NCBI RefSeq assembly: GCF_040115645.1
Contig: NC_089541.1
Coordinates: 6,200,001 to 6,264,000 of the forward strand
Source of the DNA: Euwallacea fornicatus
Lineage: Eukaryota; Arthropoda; Insecta; Coleoptera; Curculionidae
Direction: 5' to 3'
DNA length: 64,000 nt
The translations under genes were made by a program, and so were the position numbers. The first letter of the stretch is position 1. Each line of letters opens with the position of its first letter. Positions 14,101 to 29,100 of the stretch are shown here, piece after piece. The notes beneath the pieces were generated by a model, which made no database searches, was not told where the DNA came from, and worked only from the letters and a program-made list of their open reading frames with translations.

Positions 14101-17100
14101 GTAGTTAGTAGGCCATCTTTATTATTGGGTGGTATGGAACATATTCGATCAAAAAACATGTTGAAGATATTAGGTCGTGTAGTATGAAACGAGTAGATTC
14201 TCGAAATGCCACATTCAACTGCGAATAACTTCACTCTAAATCTATATTTGGACTTGACTTTTTTATGTGGAAAAGGCACATTTTTCCTCTTTCGATCAGA
14301 GTTTAAAGTGTTAAAAACTATTGAAAACTTTTATTTTTATAAAAATTTTTGTGCAGCCATGCAAAATAGTGAAATTCGTGTGTTAATGAAATATGAGTTC
14401 CACCGTGGAACCACAACAGCTCAGACGGCTCGCAATATTAATGATGTGTTTGGTACTGAAGTCACTTCACAGCAAACAGTATCTCGTTGGTTCATGAAAT
14501 TTCGTTCTGGCAATTTTGACCTAACAAATGAACCACGTGGACGACCTGAAACTCAAGTGGATAACGATCATCTGAAAGCCGTGGTGGAAGCGAATCCACG
14601 TCAAAGTGCGTTCGAATTTTCGTTAATATTCAGTGTAACCAAAAAAACAATATTGACTCATTTGGCTGAAATTGGTGAGGTGAAGAAGCTGGACAAGTGG
14701 GTACCACATGAGTTGACCGACATTCAGAAAGAACGAAGTCTCGAAGCTTGTGTTTCTTTGTTGTGCCGGTATAATTACGATCCATTTTTGAATCGGATTG
14801 TTACTTGTGATGGGAAATGGATCTTATATGACAATACCAGACGTTCATCGCAGTGGTTGGATCAAGATGAACCACCAAAACATTGTGCGAAAAAAAATCT
14901 TCATCAAAAGAAGCTTATGGTGTCCGTTTGGTGGTCCAACGCAGGTGTCATCCATCACAACTTCATGAAACCTGGTGAATCGATTACGGCTGATGTCTAC
15001 TGCCGACAACTGACCGAAATGATGAGGCAACTGACGGTTAAGCAGCCAAGATTAGTCAATCGAAGCGCACCGCTATTGTTGCACGACAACGCTCGGCCAC
15101 ACACCGCACAAGTCACCTTCGCCAAGCTACAGGAGTTGGAATTGGAAACTCTTCGTCATCCACCGTATTCACCCGACTTACCACCCACTGATTACCACTT
15201 CTTTCAAAATTTGGATAACTTCTTGGTAGGGAAAATATTCAACTCCGACGAGGCTGTCAAAGCTGCCTTCCACGAGTTTATCGACTCCCGGCCTGCAGGC
15301 TTTTACACCAGGGGAATCAATGAACTTCCCGTTAAATGGCAGAAGTGTATTGATAATGGTGGTGCATATTTCGATTGACAATAAAAACATTTCATATGAA
15401 AAAAAAATGACTAAAATTTCAATTCAATTCTACTCATTTCATACTACACGACCTAATAGTTTTTATTGATCATTTGCAAACAATTTAAGTGCGACCTGAC
15501 TTATTACAAAATTGGCTTCTGAATTTAACACTTCAAAGGAATATCCTCAGAATAATGATTGTAACAAATAAAAAAAAAATTGCAGCAAATTTCGTACTCG
15601 GTACTTTAACAAAAATGTCTATGAAGAGATCTTGAATATGTTTCCTTCTACGATATCTTTTTTACAAGCTTCAAAGCGCGAAAGATCGGTACTAGTACCG
15701 GCATTCTCTATCGAGTTTTATACAGAAAAGGGCAGTTTTTAAAACCATTTACCAAAGGCAGACCTCTTCATCAATTTACCTGTGTTCTAGCTGGAAAACT
15801 CGCGTTTTAAATTTTTGTGCCGTATAATTGAAAAACCTCAAAACTCACGAAAATTCCACTATACACGCGAGTTTAAAAGGCCCTTTCTGCCACTTTACAC
15901 CGTCATAATAAAACGCCATTAAGGGAAAGATCAAAAGGGAGCATTATTTTATGGAAAACGCGTCTTATCTAGGGCGTACATGCTTTCCAGCTATGTTATA
16001 TTTCAGCTACATTATCCTAATACGTCTCAAATAGGATTCATCCATTTCGATATAAAAACTCGATAGCTGTTTATGAATATATCGGATGATTAATTTGTCT
16101 GACAGCTAACTATTAATAACAAAATGAGGCTCTAAGGATGAAATCTTCAGAATATATCGGTCCAATATATCCGGGACCTAGATCAGCGATTATTTAAATC
16201 TTGGTTTAACTGCTGGAATACTCTACAGGTTTGGGACGTTTACGAGCGAAGTTCTCAAAACAAATTATGCCCGATAAGGGGTGAAGATTCTTGGCTAAGG
16301 GTGGATTCTGATAACCCTATAGTTTTATTTCTTTTTTATTCCCGAATCAGCATATTGCTCCCAGTTTGCATTAATATAAACACGAGGAAATTCGAGAAGT
16401 GTTCGATTTCTTTTGCAAAATTTATGCTAAGGTTGTAAGAGAAGATTTTCAAAAATTCAGTAAATATGTCTAAGGGGGACCGTGATGATTTTGCCCGGGA
16501 AATAAAAACGGCTTTAATGGACAATGAAATTTCCGGTTTTCTTTGTTCTCAGACGTGTATATTTGGAAGGAAACGCAACGTCCGTTTCTAGACACTAAAC
16601 TACTACTCTGCAGAATAAAGGTTTATGTTCGCTTCATTTGTCTTGCTTGTGGCACTGCGAGACCTCATATATTTCAACTCTCCGATGCAGCAAGATTATT
16701 TTTACTCATGTAGTAGCAAACTAATTCTGACCGCAAAATCAAAGTTTTTGTTTACAAACGTACAATTCCAGTTCTCTTGAAATTGGCATTTCCAACAAAC
16801 TCGATCCAAACGCAATTTCCGAATTAATTTAAATTTTAACCACATTCGTTTTATTTTAATCTAACATAATCAATCTCCTTTTGCATATTGTCCCGGCTGG
16901 GACCCACAAAAGACCCGATCTGGAAATAAAGGAAACATAGTTTAAATTCTGGGAAAATTTGTTACCCAGAACAGAAACAGCTGAAAAGGGTTTCTCCTAT
17001 CAAGACATTTCTATTTTGCCGTAACTTTTATTTATGGTGAGATTGTGAGTAAAAGGATTCTGATAAATTGCCCATTTTTGTGCAGCTTTGATTTATTACC

Positions 17101-20100
17101 GGGGATGTTGCAAAACATTCAGAAAGTGCTCAGTGTTAGAGAGCTGCCGAATAATAATTTTATGTGCAAGTAAACCCATAGATAGAAGTTTTGTTCCCAG
17201 TTAACGGTCTTCTGATTCATTAAATTCCGATTTGCATCTAAGCCTTAACAGTTTCCCTCTACCACTATCACTAAAGATCTAAATGATGTACGTATCAAAC
17301 TAATTAACGTTGGAGAGTTTCTCACTCGATCTCACTTAGGAGACTCAAGGAGCACGTACATTAAATAACTTAATACGCTTGAAACATCTCGTTTTTCGGA
17401 AATGTCTTCATACTTTTATTTGTAAAAGCGCTATGAAATTATTGAACGCACCAGATACCTAAATCGTCAATTTTTGCTTTCACGATTTACCTCTTAAGGA
17501 TCTTAGTTTAAAGTATTTTCTCTTTTCAAACTTCCTCATCCTTTAACTTTTGGCAAAGGCTATAGTCAGATTTCAACATTCGCTTGGGCTAGGATTTTCG
17601 AGGCATCTCCGCCATTTAAACTGTTCCTTTGCTTTCCCCTTTTAGCCGTCTTTCCAAAGCTTCTAACTTAATGTCGCTCAATGTGCTAATCCAGAATCAT
17701 GTCTCATACTTTTCCTGAACTTTTATTATTGAGAATACTTTTCATAGGCTCTTCCATTACTAACAACAAATTTTTATTTTTATTCGCCCATTATATTATT
17801 ATTATACCTTGATATGTGTATTTATTGCATTGGAAGTTAATATACAGGGTGTCCCACAAGTGTTTCATTATATTTCAGTGGGTAATAGTACATTGAAAAA
17901 TAATATGACTCCCTATATAAACCATATTCCAATAATGCTTCATTAAGAAGATACAGGTTGTTAAACTTAAAACACACCTGGAATATTTCAACGTATCAGA
18001 GTATCAATGAACAGGCGAGCTCAATTATGTATTGAACAAAATGGCCACCAATTTGAACAATTTCTATAATGTTATAGCAAATAAATAATATTTAAATAAA
18101 AAACTTAATATTATTAAAACCATTTAGAGAATATCGTGCATATAGACGGTATTCAATTTTTTACTGGCAAACGATACGTCGGACGAAAGAGTCAAGTGAG
18201 CATTTTTCTTCTAAATGAAATTAAACTTCTAAAAATAATTTTTATTTTGATAAAAAGCAGTGGCGCACCATGTTTTTCTTTAAAAATGTGCTGAGAGGTG
18301 CCCGTACGCACGTCACTGGTGAAACGAAAAATAGCCCTTTTGCATAAATAAATGCGTCTACATTAACTCTCAAAACATGCCAAATTTCACTTACATATCT
18401 CAAACGGTTTTGAATATATCAATAAAAGTTAGATTTTTTAAGTAAAGTTTAACACCCTGTATCTTCTTAATGAAGCATTATTGGAATATGGTTTATATAA
18501 GGAGTCATATTATTTTTCAATGTACTATTACCCACTGAAATATAATGAAACACTTGTGGGACACCCTGTATATTCGCGTTAGATTCGATTTCACTGGAAT
18601 TTGCTCGCTTTGCAAAACATTTCACCACTAACGAATCAAACTTTTAATTGAAAGTATTTTTTCCATGTAAACCAATTTCGCGACAGTGATTTTGCAAGAA
18701 AAATTGACAACAAAATTAAATGAAACGTTCTGAGTATGATTGTATATACATATATTTGGTTTCCTTGCGGTTTTCACTAGTTCCAGCTACAGTTCTGAAC
18801 ATTCGTAAAACCAAAGTTTTAATCTAATCTTGGGATTACCAGATAAAATACTTTCTTTAACGGAAAAGTGTTGCTTTGTAAATTATGAGCTTTGCATTTC
18901 AATTTTCTGAACTTAATTCACTCACCAAAAAATAATTCCGTAGGTGTCTGTGGGTGAAGGCATTTAAATGAGATTTTAAGTTAAATTCAAGCGCAATTTA
19001 CCATTAAAAACAGTACACAATCAATTAAATATAAAGCACTTTTTCTCTTTATAATTGCTTCGCAATGCAAAAGCTAGGAAAGTTCGTTATAAAAATTTTA
19101 AAACTTCTTACGAACGAACCAATAGCCACCGTGGTCCTACTCGTCAGGATACATGACGTCATTAGCTTTTAAGGGATTTTCTAGAGCCCTTTGAAAAAAG
19201 ATGAAACAACTCCCAACAAGCTTAGCTATATTATGTTAAGCTGTTCGGCTAACGCTGCGCAATCATTCTTCATCTTTTTACCGCAGTCACATAATACTTA
19301 CTTGACACGTGAATAGAAAATAGGGGAGAGGCGAGCAAGTGTGGCATCGAGCTCCGATTATAGAGGGTACAATAAATAACAACGTAAGGGCGCAGTTGCC
19401 ATCGTTTGTCATTTCACTTGGCAACCCGGCCATAATTCTTAATCATGGATGCGAAACTATCAGCGATGATTTTCTAATCGTCGGTAGCGTTTTTTAGACC
19501 GAAGAAGCGTTTAGTTCATAGATTAGAGACGCACGATTTATTGTGTTTGTGGTTTGGGGAAGAAACGTCAAGTAACAAAAGAATAATTGAAAAACAGGGG
19601 AGAGAAATGATTAATTGAGGTCCGTTAAGCTTGTAGCAGAAGACGAAGTCAAAAGGCTCCATGGGTTTGAATGTAGTAATTGACGTATAAGATCGTGTGC
19701 CCTCTGTAAGGGGTTCGTGAAGATTTGTTGTATAAATTTTAAATTTCACAACTCAAAGGATCCATTACTATTGCCTAAATCCATTTGAATAGTCCTTTGA
19801 TTCCTCTTTTCTGTCTGTCCTTTCCAGCTGGAAGCTTGAACCCGTCCATAATTAAAGCTGCACAGTAAATTGCAAGCGAATCCTCATCCGCTTTTCTTTA
19901 AGAGTTTTAATTAGTTCCCAACCTTGTTAGAGGAGAAAATGAATTATTTAGGATGCTTTGGTCCATGAATTTTCAGCGGCACCGCTTTACAGCTTACCTG
20001 TAACCAGAAAACGCTTCAATTACGAAGGATCCGCTACAAGCGCAAAGCTTATAAATAGATGCTCCTTAATAAGCAGATTATCTCTGCAAAGTACAAGGGC

Positions 20101-23100
20101 TTTTCTAATTTTAATTTAGTTTACCGGTACTTATGAGGCGCATTATGTTCGTCAGATATTTACGCCTAAGTTCCTTCCTCAAGCAGAAGTTCTGCGCTGC
20201 ATAAATTTGTAAAAGATAGTTCCACCTCTCTGTGAGGACATCTTTCTATCGCTCTGTCTGTTTGAATAACATTATTTAAATCTCCACTTGTTTCTGGACG
20301 TTTGATTTATATTTATAACCTCTACGGCTAGAATACTTTTTCTTTTCGAGATATTTCTATTATTTCAAGAAGGAAAATCTAAAGGAAATAAATAAATTTC
20401 AAAGTACGCAGCACTTCGCAACTGAACATTTCCAGAGCTGGATAGAATATCCTAGATAAGGTTAGGTTTCAGCTTCGCAGCTTCCCACAGGCAGGATCAA
20501 GTAAGAAATAAAATTATCAAATGGAAAATTGCAAGCAAATCTTCCATGCGATCATTTCGCTGGTTCCATTTGATATTACGGATAGATAGAGAAGCAAACT
20601 GATAACATACCTATTTGTGGATAGCGTAACTATCAAATTACTTTCCACAATCTGCTAAAAGTGAGTTTTGTAACTACTTTCAAGGTTTTTTGTGAGTAAT
20701 TCAATTTCGAAAGGAATATTAGCTGTCGAAGTAGTTGTTTCTCTTTTTCTGTTTGTGTCCTTCTCAACTTGTTTTTTATTCTATGTTTGTCGAGTTATTA
20801 TTAAAATCAATGAAATGACCCCTACACAAATTTGCATTTGATAAGTTTCACTTAATTCATGATTAATTCCGTCTGTTTTCACAATGGCAACTTTAATAGT
20901 TTTCAAAGGTGAATCAATGTCAAATATAAACTTGTGAGTAATAATTAAATGAATTTCTTATACGTTACTTTTTAGTAAATACAGCAGTGTATTGAAGTTA
21001 CAAAATTGATCTTACCTCATTTTTCACATATATTTTTCTGTCACTTATCAGATGGACCTGAAAATACATACATATGTAAGATTTGGGATCCAGATCGAGA
21101 TGCAACCTGAATAGCACAAATCTGTATTATGTAGATTATAAGTTAAGGGGTAGAAAGTATCCGAAGGCCATTCACGGTAATGACACATCCATGGACGTTG
21201 TTGACTATTACCCTGGATTCTGACCAGTTGTGAGCGTAACGGTCCGCCAGGGAGGGCGGCTTCCAGGCCCCTTTTTGAACTTTAGACGGAACACGCCCAT
21301 GGTTTACAGCCATGGATGGGTCTACTTAAGTGTTGGAAGAATGAGAAGCTCTCTCTTTTTTTCTATTCATTACTATCGACTTCTGGATCTTCGGCCCGTC
21401 ACTCGAGACTAAGAAGTCGCGCCCGCGTTCATTTCTTCTTGTAAAGTCTAGTCTACCTAATTATTCAATATACGTATCGCTAAGTTAACGTAATTATCAT
21501 TGAAGAACCCCAACATTCCCCTAGACAACAATCAAAACCCTTCACATACATATATTTCCACTAGCAACAGCGCATTTTCTGTAATCCTTGGCCTATAAAA
21601 TATACAAAATTAACTTAATTTGAATTTTAATTCTTAGGTCAGATTAATTATATTAAGCCAAAGCTAAAATTAAATTTTCCTTGAAACTCATAAACGATAT
21701 TTTACTATTTAACCATTTACCCATTTCGGTGGCGCAATTTATTAAATATACATTTCCGAGTATGCTTAATTTAATTTACTCTTCGGGTAAGTCGATGTTA
21801 GCCAGGTGAAGAAATACGTCTCCGACCCCATTCCAAGAACAATGTTAGTCCAGGTCAGCCGATGTTATTGCAGAAAATATTTACTTTAGCTTTTGATTGG
21901 AACTTTGGCCCCGGAAAAAGAGTATGAGTGTTGGACAAGCATTAATTCTCCAAAATTACAATTTTGTGGGCGACCAATTACAAGATTAAATTGAAATCCT
22001 CCCGTGAATCATATTGCGGTTATTGATGGAGTTTTGTCCAAGTCTAAGTCCCCCTATCCCAAATGCTTGGACGTATAATTTCCTTTGGTAAAACAATTCT
22101 TTAATTTCAGAAATATTAGAGTTAAGTCAGCGTAATAAAGAAATCTTCCCGATAAACGCAAATTCAATTTTAAGAGTCATGCGACCCACATAAAACTCTC
22201 GTTTAATCCGAGTTCAGACGTGCCAAAGGGCCGTTATTGGAATTCGGTCCAGACAAATAAGGGTTAATTAACGCATTTGTTAGACTCGAAGCGGATTCGT
22301 CTTAATTAACGGCCAGTGAGGCTCAATCCTTATATTTTTTGGAAGATAATTGGAGAAACTGGCTTAAGAGCAAAATTGATTAATTTTATAGAGCGATGTG
22401 GATCAAGAGTTTTATTTTCTGTCAGTAATATACAAAGTTATTTTCATATATTTTTAGCGCATGAGATTATAGGTTGTTAGAGTTTTTCATAAAGGGATAT
22501 TTTAAAATAATCCTCATCACGGTATGTAAATTTTGCTTTAATCGGGTTACAGAACTACAACTGGGAACAAGAATTTCCTACGTTCCGTTGCCGAACCTTG
22601 CTATTCAGTAATTAGCAGATCAAAATTCAGTTTTTGATCTCTTATAGAATGATGTACTAGAAACCCCTTTCGCCATAAAATACGAAGTGTCCGGCAATTA
22701 CAATGAAAAATCATCTGAAAATATTAAGCTTATGTCGTGATATTTTATAGAGTAGTTAGGGACGAGAATTTTCTATCTTTTAAATCCAAAATTTTGATAT
22801 TTTCAAAAATTAACACATCACGACACTATATATTATGAAAGTGTGTTCCTTATAAAGCGATTTCCCAGAATCGTTTTCGTCTCCTAATATTAATTTAGTG
22901 CCCCCTTAATTTATAACTGAATTAGAAGCAATTTTTTAAAATTTATTTTAACCAAATTAGCTAAAACCCTTTTTTGCTTCAGGTGTCGTTTTTTTCTACA
23001 AGCCCCGAACTAAGCAACAAACAACGCTTCGAATACTTCTCCAGGACAATTCCTTCGGACCATCATCAGGTGAAGGCGATGGTGGACATAGTAATCCGTA

Positions 23101-26100
23101 TGAGTTGGAGCTATATTTCCATTATATATGAAGAATCTAATTATGGAATTAAGGTGAGCTGAGGATTTGTGTCTATTGAGAAATTCTGAGGTTTGGAATT
23201 CCCGTTTATATAACTATAAATATTTATTCAATATCGTTCCAATACATCAGGTAAACGGGGGAAGAAGTGTTTCCTTGTTTGCCATGTATATTTACCCGAT
23301 TGGAGGGCTGCCCGATTGGAGGTTTTATTACCTTGGGGAAGGTAAAATGAGATGTAAAAGAGTTTTGGGAGCAAATGCGGTGTTTGCGGATTTGCCTTGC
23401 GAATCTAAAGCAAAAATCGTATCCTGCGGATACATTTTTAGACAAACGTAAATGATGATGTTAAGGCTAAAATCAAATTTGCACCTGAAACAGAGTTATT
23501 ATTACGTTTTCAGCACTTTTATAAAATTGCAAATCTTTAAGCTGGGATGAGATTTTTTGCATTCACTTAACCTGGATCTGCCCCTTTCCTCTTGACTTTA
23601 ATTACAACAGATTTGCATTTTAAGTAAAAAGTTGGCCATTTCAATATTAAAGTTATAATTTTTCTACTATTCCAAATAGATTGAGACATTGCCAGAAATT
23701 TAATTAGCATTCAGCTGATGTTTCAGTAGTAATTTAAAATCGACAAGACTGTCAGAAATTTTGAGAATTTAGGTTATCCAAAATTACTTTTATTGTGCAT
23801 AAAAATATCCAAATCATAATGTATTTTTATATGACCAAATATATTTTCCTTGGTTTCCAGGCCTTTGAAGTCCTGGAGGACCTTTTGGCAAAAAATAAGA
23901 TATGCATCGCCGTAAAGGAAAAACTTGTTAAAGATTCAGGTGTCGCGAACATATCAGTCTACGACAACATTGTGCAGAAGCTACAAACGCAACCGAGGGC
24001 CAGAGGTATGTTATCACAAATCTTTATCAAAAAACATCACGTTTTAGGGAAATGTCGTTCTTATGTTTTTTTCTCTTTAATATTGCCAAAGGACCCGAAG
24101 GCAATAAAAAACCCTATTAAATTGAATCTTCCTTATCTTTGGTGCGGCAAATTAGAAAACAAACATAAGATTGGACAGTGGACAAAAAGGGTCACGTAGA
24201 CCGAAAATGGAAAACCCCCGCTGAATTTTAAACGGGGGTTCGTGGTAAAAAGTAATCAGACCCCTACAAAATACTCTCATCAGGAGAGTTCGAGACTAAA
24301 TTGGAATTCAAATGATCGACCTAATTGAACTTGTGTATTGAACACGAGTAGTTTTTTAATACTGTAAGGTAACCTCTAAGAGGAGTTAGTTTAGATATTT
24401 TTCCATTTCTGTTATACACCTGAATAACATAAGATTACATCAGGTGCATAAATAGAACAATGAGAATAAACATAACATGTGAAAAAAATATGATAAAACA
24501 AAGGGTATAAAATAAACTTAAATTAAGATTGGAAATACTGAGAAGTGTTAGAATTATTCCTAATATTTTAATAAATTGAAAATGGATTATTAAAGTTTCG
24601 AACAAAGTTGTCGCAAACACCTAATGGCTGTGCACTACAGCTAATGTTAAATTATGGGCAGCGACATTCCTAAATTTAAATGTAAATTTGAGGTTTTGAT
24701 CTGAATTTTTCTTTACAAGAATTTCCAAAATAATCTCAAATTTTAGAATTCTAATGACAATAAGTTATATAAAAAAGAAAAAGGAAATATTAAAGAAAGA
24801 GCCCGACAAGAAGCAAAAAAATTAGAAACGCTATAAAAATAAAAGGAGAATAATAATACGAAGTATCTTGAGATGGCCATTTTCGGTCTTGAATTAAAAC
24901 ACAGAAGGAGCGTTAACTAAAATTAAACAAAACATAAAATTTTTCACGATGGAATACTGTTGTACTAAATTAAAAAATATATTTTGTTACATTTTTATAC
25001 CCCAGAGCACCTATGTGTACATTCTGCAGTTTATCATAAAAATGTACACGTGTAACACATCTATGCCATTAACATGATGGGTCGAAAACTGAGTTTTCAA
25101 TTCCTAAAAATTGAAATTTTATATCATGAACCTACAAATTAAACAGGTCCATATAAAAGAAATTAGTGTTTGTTTTTCTTGTACAGTACCAAAAAAGTAC
25201 CGACTAATCAAAAAGAAGTATCTTAATTTACATCCGTTCTTGTTGGAAAAAAGAATGAACCTTAATATCTCGACTGCGAGAAAACTCCCACTTTAATTTT
25301 CAAATGTCCCGCAGGCACATTAAAGAAAAAGAGAACCTCTTTTTTTTCATTTCTCATTAAAAGACATAAAAAGTATGCTTCCCATTACGAGGGATGAAAG
25401 GTGGACCGGATAATCCCCATATCCCCCAATCCTGAGCTGAATTAATTTTATATAAGAAATTGATATGTTTTGTAAAAATTTGTTTCCTTTTTAATTTGCT
25501 TCGAGGTTGGATGTTTTTAGGATTTTTGTGATATTGTTTTGTCTTGAGTCTAACGTAAAAAATACATGTACGGATTCAGAATTTATTTTCCGCCCAATCC
25601 GCTCGACTTTCTTTCCTTAACATTTAAATTGCTTTTTAGTCATCCCGTGGGCGGGATCTGGTACGCCGCATTTAAGATTATGATCTTATTGATTTTACCT
25701 AAAAAAATTATCACAATTTGTACAGAGACATATCAAAGTCCCAGTTTAATTTCTTAAGGTCCCACAGGCACGTCAAGAGGAAACATAGACCCCGTCGTTT
25801 GTCATTACCTGACCAAATTTATAGCTCTCACTGTGCTACCTGAGATGAGACTTAAATATAGCTTTCTCGCAATACATTATATCATGTATAATTTATATTT
25901 TAAATCAACAAGATTTTTCTCTGAAGATTTTACTCTCGAAAAGACACATGAAAGGGATATCTATCTCATTTTAATGCTACAAAAGTCTCTTTCTCTCATT
26001 AAAAAAAAAAGGTGCTTTGTCATTTGCTGGAAAAACAGGCAAAAAGATCCGTCTGATTATAGCACCTCAAAATTCGGCAGTGAAAAACCTTTACGAGGCA

Positions 26101-29100
26101 ACATAAATTATTGCCCTTTGTCAGTTTTGGGAATAAGGGTAATGTTACAATGCTAAAAGTTAGAAAGTTTTGTTGCTTTTTTGAGAATAAAAACAAAGAG
26201 GCACAAGGGGTCTTAAATCATAAAAGTGTAAGTAACCTACTGGGAAATTAAATTTCATTTAATAATGTGTGAACAGTTCGGAAGTTTACATTCCAAGTCG
26301 AAGTGGGAAAATTCAATTTTCTGAAGGACATCCTGGAATTCGTCGGTCTATGATATATTGTCATCAATTCATGTTCTAATTTAATTCAAGATTCAATTCA
26401 CAAAACACAATATAAACTGCATATTGAGTAAGTCCACTCCCACATGAAATTGTTTTGTAGATATCGAAGCCCCTTCACCTATTTAACCCTTAAAATTTAC
26501 CTCTAGATCCACGACTACTTTAATCGATGCTATGATACTATTGACGATACTACTACGGTTTCGATTTAATTGAGTTATGCCCCTAGAATTACTTTTCCAA
26601 ATGTTATTCTCAAATTTTCACAAAATCCTTTATTTTCATTTTCTTTCAGGATGCATAATTTTCGGTTCAGACCAAGAAGTAGCCGAATTAATGAAAGCTG
26701 TCCGAAGATGTAATGCTACCGGCCATTTCTCTTGGATCGGATCAGATGGTTGGAGTGCCAGGTCAGTGGTGACCGAAAACAATGAGGCAGAAATTGAGGG
26801 AACATTGTCAGTACAACCCCAAGCCAATCCTGTCAAGGGCTTTAAGGATTATTTCCTATCATTGAATGTGAAGAATAATATAAGAAATCCCTGGTTTATT
26901 GGTAAGTTATATCAAGATTCTCTGCATATTCAACACGTTTATGCAAAGTTTGGGATAACACGAATGTCAGAATACAAATTTCGGTATTAGGCCCACGCCC
27001 TCGGCCCTTCAGGGGTTGAAATCTCTCTAAATACCTCGCAGTCTGCGCTCGAATGGATCGATTATATTTTTGATATCGGAACGTTTTAATTAAAATTTCG
27101 CCCCCGAGCTAAAGTTTAAGGAGAGCTTACCAACTACCGTTCGCGGGGATTAAGCTCCCGTAAGCACGTGACTTTAACAGATTGAATACTTTGAGAATTA
27201 AAACGGCATTATCGATGCTTTTTCGTCTGAGTGAGTGGTAAGACATCATTTGCTTGGCATATTAATGTAGATCCCGTGGGCGAATATCGATCACTTCATA
27301 TCGCGTTCGAAAATGTTATTTTTCCATAAACCCCATTTAATTCGATATTGGTAATAAAGAGTAATAGCCACTTATGCTAACGAGTCAAAAAAGTGATTGA
27401 AATTTTTCCAGTTGAATAATTATCGCTATGAAGTGCAGTAGTTCATTCCGATATGGCTCGTTTATGTAATTTTTGCAAATAGGGAATTCAGTTATTCGAC
27501 GAAAATTGTCAGACTATTTAATTTTAATTGGTCAAAAGACCATTGTTTTTGTTATTTCCCGTGTATCAATAACAAAAATAATCAATTAAAAGACATATTT
27601 GTGGTGGAGAATTTATTATTGCCGACTTTCCCATACAGTTTCGATACTGATTTTATTGCGGTGTCTCGGAGGACCAAAAGTAAGCGTGTAAACTTTGAAA
27701 ATTTTAAAAGGGGAAAAACGCACAGATCATTCTGGGAATGATTCGAAAAACCTTCTTTTCAGTGTTGATGTAATAAGAATTTGAATGGGTCTCCTGGGCG
27801 TAAACAGACGAAAGAAAATGTTGTTTGTAGACCGCCGAATTTAAAACCTTCAAACGTAGCAATATACATATTTCGAATTTTTTATTGAGCTCCTTATGAT
27901 TTTAAATAATTTTACAGATTTTTGCACCTATCCCCCCAACTCAAGGCTTTTCTTTTAGTCCCAGAGATTTTAACAAATTGTTTTTTCCGAAAATTTTACG
28001 ATGTAAGACGAATAATACGACACTCGACATTTTTCAATGTAGATCCCACGAATTTCCGTTCCGTTTCTTATAATATCAAATTTGAATTGCATTACGACGT
28101 CACCTGTGATCGAGAGAGACTCTACAGAGTGTCCTAAATAAGCTAAATTCAATGGTAAGATTTGTTTGAAAATTCGGATCGGGAAATGGTTTAAAACAGA
28201 AATTTTTTTTAGGCCACACCGGACTGTGATTTTCATTTAAAAGAAAAAACTTATATCGGTTTTTGACGAAAACGGTACGCTGTAGCAAACAACTAAGCAC
28301 GCCACTGGTATTAAATCTAGGAAGTGCCTTAAGAATGTTTTCACTCTATTTCAATATTGTCCCAAACCAAAAACTTATGAGAAATTTTGAATATGGACTG
28401 TCCAGATATCGAAATACGGTTTTCGCCATTAATATTCTGTCATAAATCCACCTCTTGACATGTATGCTAGTTTTTCCCTATTTAGCCGGGAAATGGAATT
28501 TTTCTGTCAAAATACTCCAAACCCAAACACTCTATACATGTCAGCACTGATGAGGTCATTTTTTTCTATCAGGCTGTTATAGTTGATAAATTGTCATACA
28601 CGCATATGGCATTACGCCAGTTAAGCAAGCGAGTGTGTAGCTTGTAGTGACTTTAATACCATACACCCCATTAAGCCAATGATAAAATTTTCAGAAATGT
28701 CAAGAAATTCTTTATCACTTGCGAAAATTCTACATGTAGGGTAAAGTTCGGTGACTCATACCGCCAAGCCATTTTGATGCTTGAAATAGCATATTCGCAT
28801 TATACATATACAACACATAAAATGAGAACAAAAATAAAACACACGTGAAATAGGGGCAGTATTATTGTCATAATGGCCTAGTTATATAAATGTACAGGAC
28901 GTTCCCAAGCCGGGGGATTTGACTTGGGGAAGTAATAATTGTACGGGCGAAATTATACGGGTCACGGGGGCCGCGAAGCCGTTTCTGGCTCTAAACCTTC
29001 CATAATATTTAAAACCCGTTCTTTGCCATCTCGGTTTTTAGCCACACAAATTGGCCTGTCTCACCGAAATAGAAAAATTTTTCCAGTGTAATTTATATCC

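Larger units (their letters stand above)
2156..22982 (+). other. 20.8-kb mGluR intron
   Basis: Between exons a and b. Holds, in order, a Tc1 wreck, a 0.9-kb MITE, an HTH-DDE element with a Tc1 nested in it, an uninterrupted mariner, a 0.7-kb MITE and an LTR-like unit. No other gene seen. The segments 2156-3690, 6460-8390, 12075-14165, 15460-17840, 18570-21195 and 21520-22980 show only AT-rich sequence with short unconserved open frames. Confidence 0.8.

Noticed and set aside
14206..14358. N-terminal 51-residue extension of the mariner transposase
   Set aside because: Mariner homology begins at the ATG at 14359; the upstream frame overlaps the terminal region and is open by chance.
23154..23162. 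The NYGIK/AFE junction as a three-residue deletion next to the ligand tyrosine
   Set aside because: Compared with vertebrate NYGESG..AF it looks short, but from recalled insect mGluRA sequence this form is normal.
24213..24240. GC hairpin as a transcription terminator
   Set aside because: Bacterial-type terminators do not apply in an animal intron; probably chance.
25833..26156. 107-codon + strand open frame
   Set aside because: No homology recognised; intronic and AT-rich.
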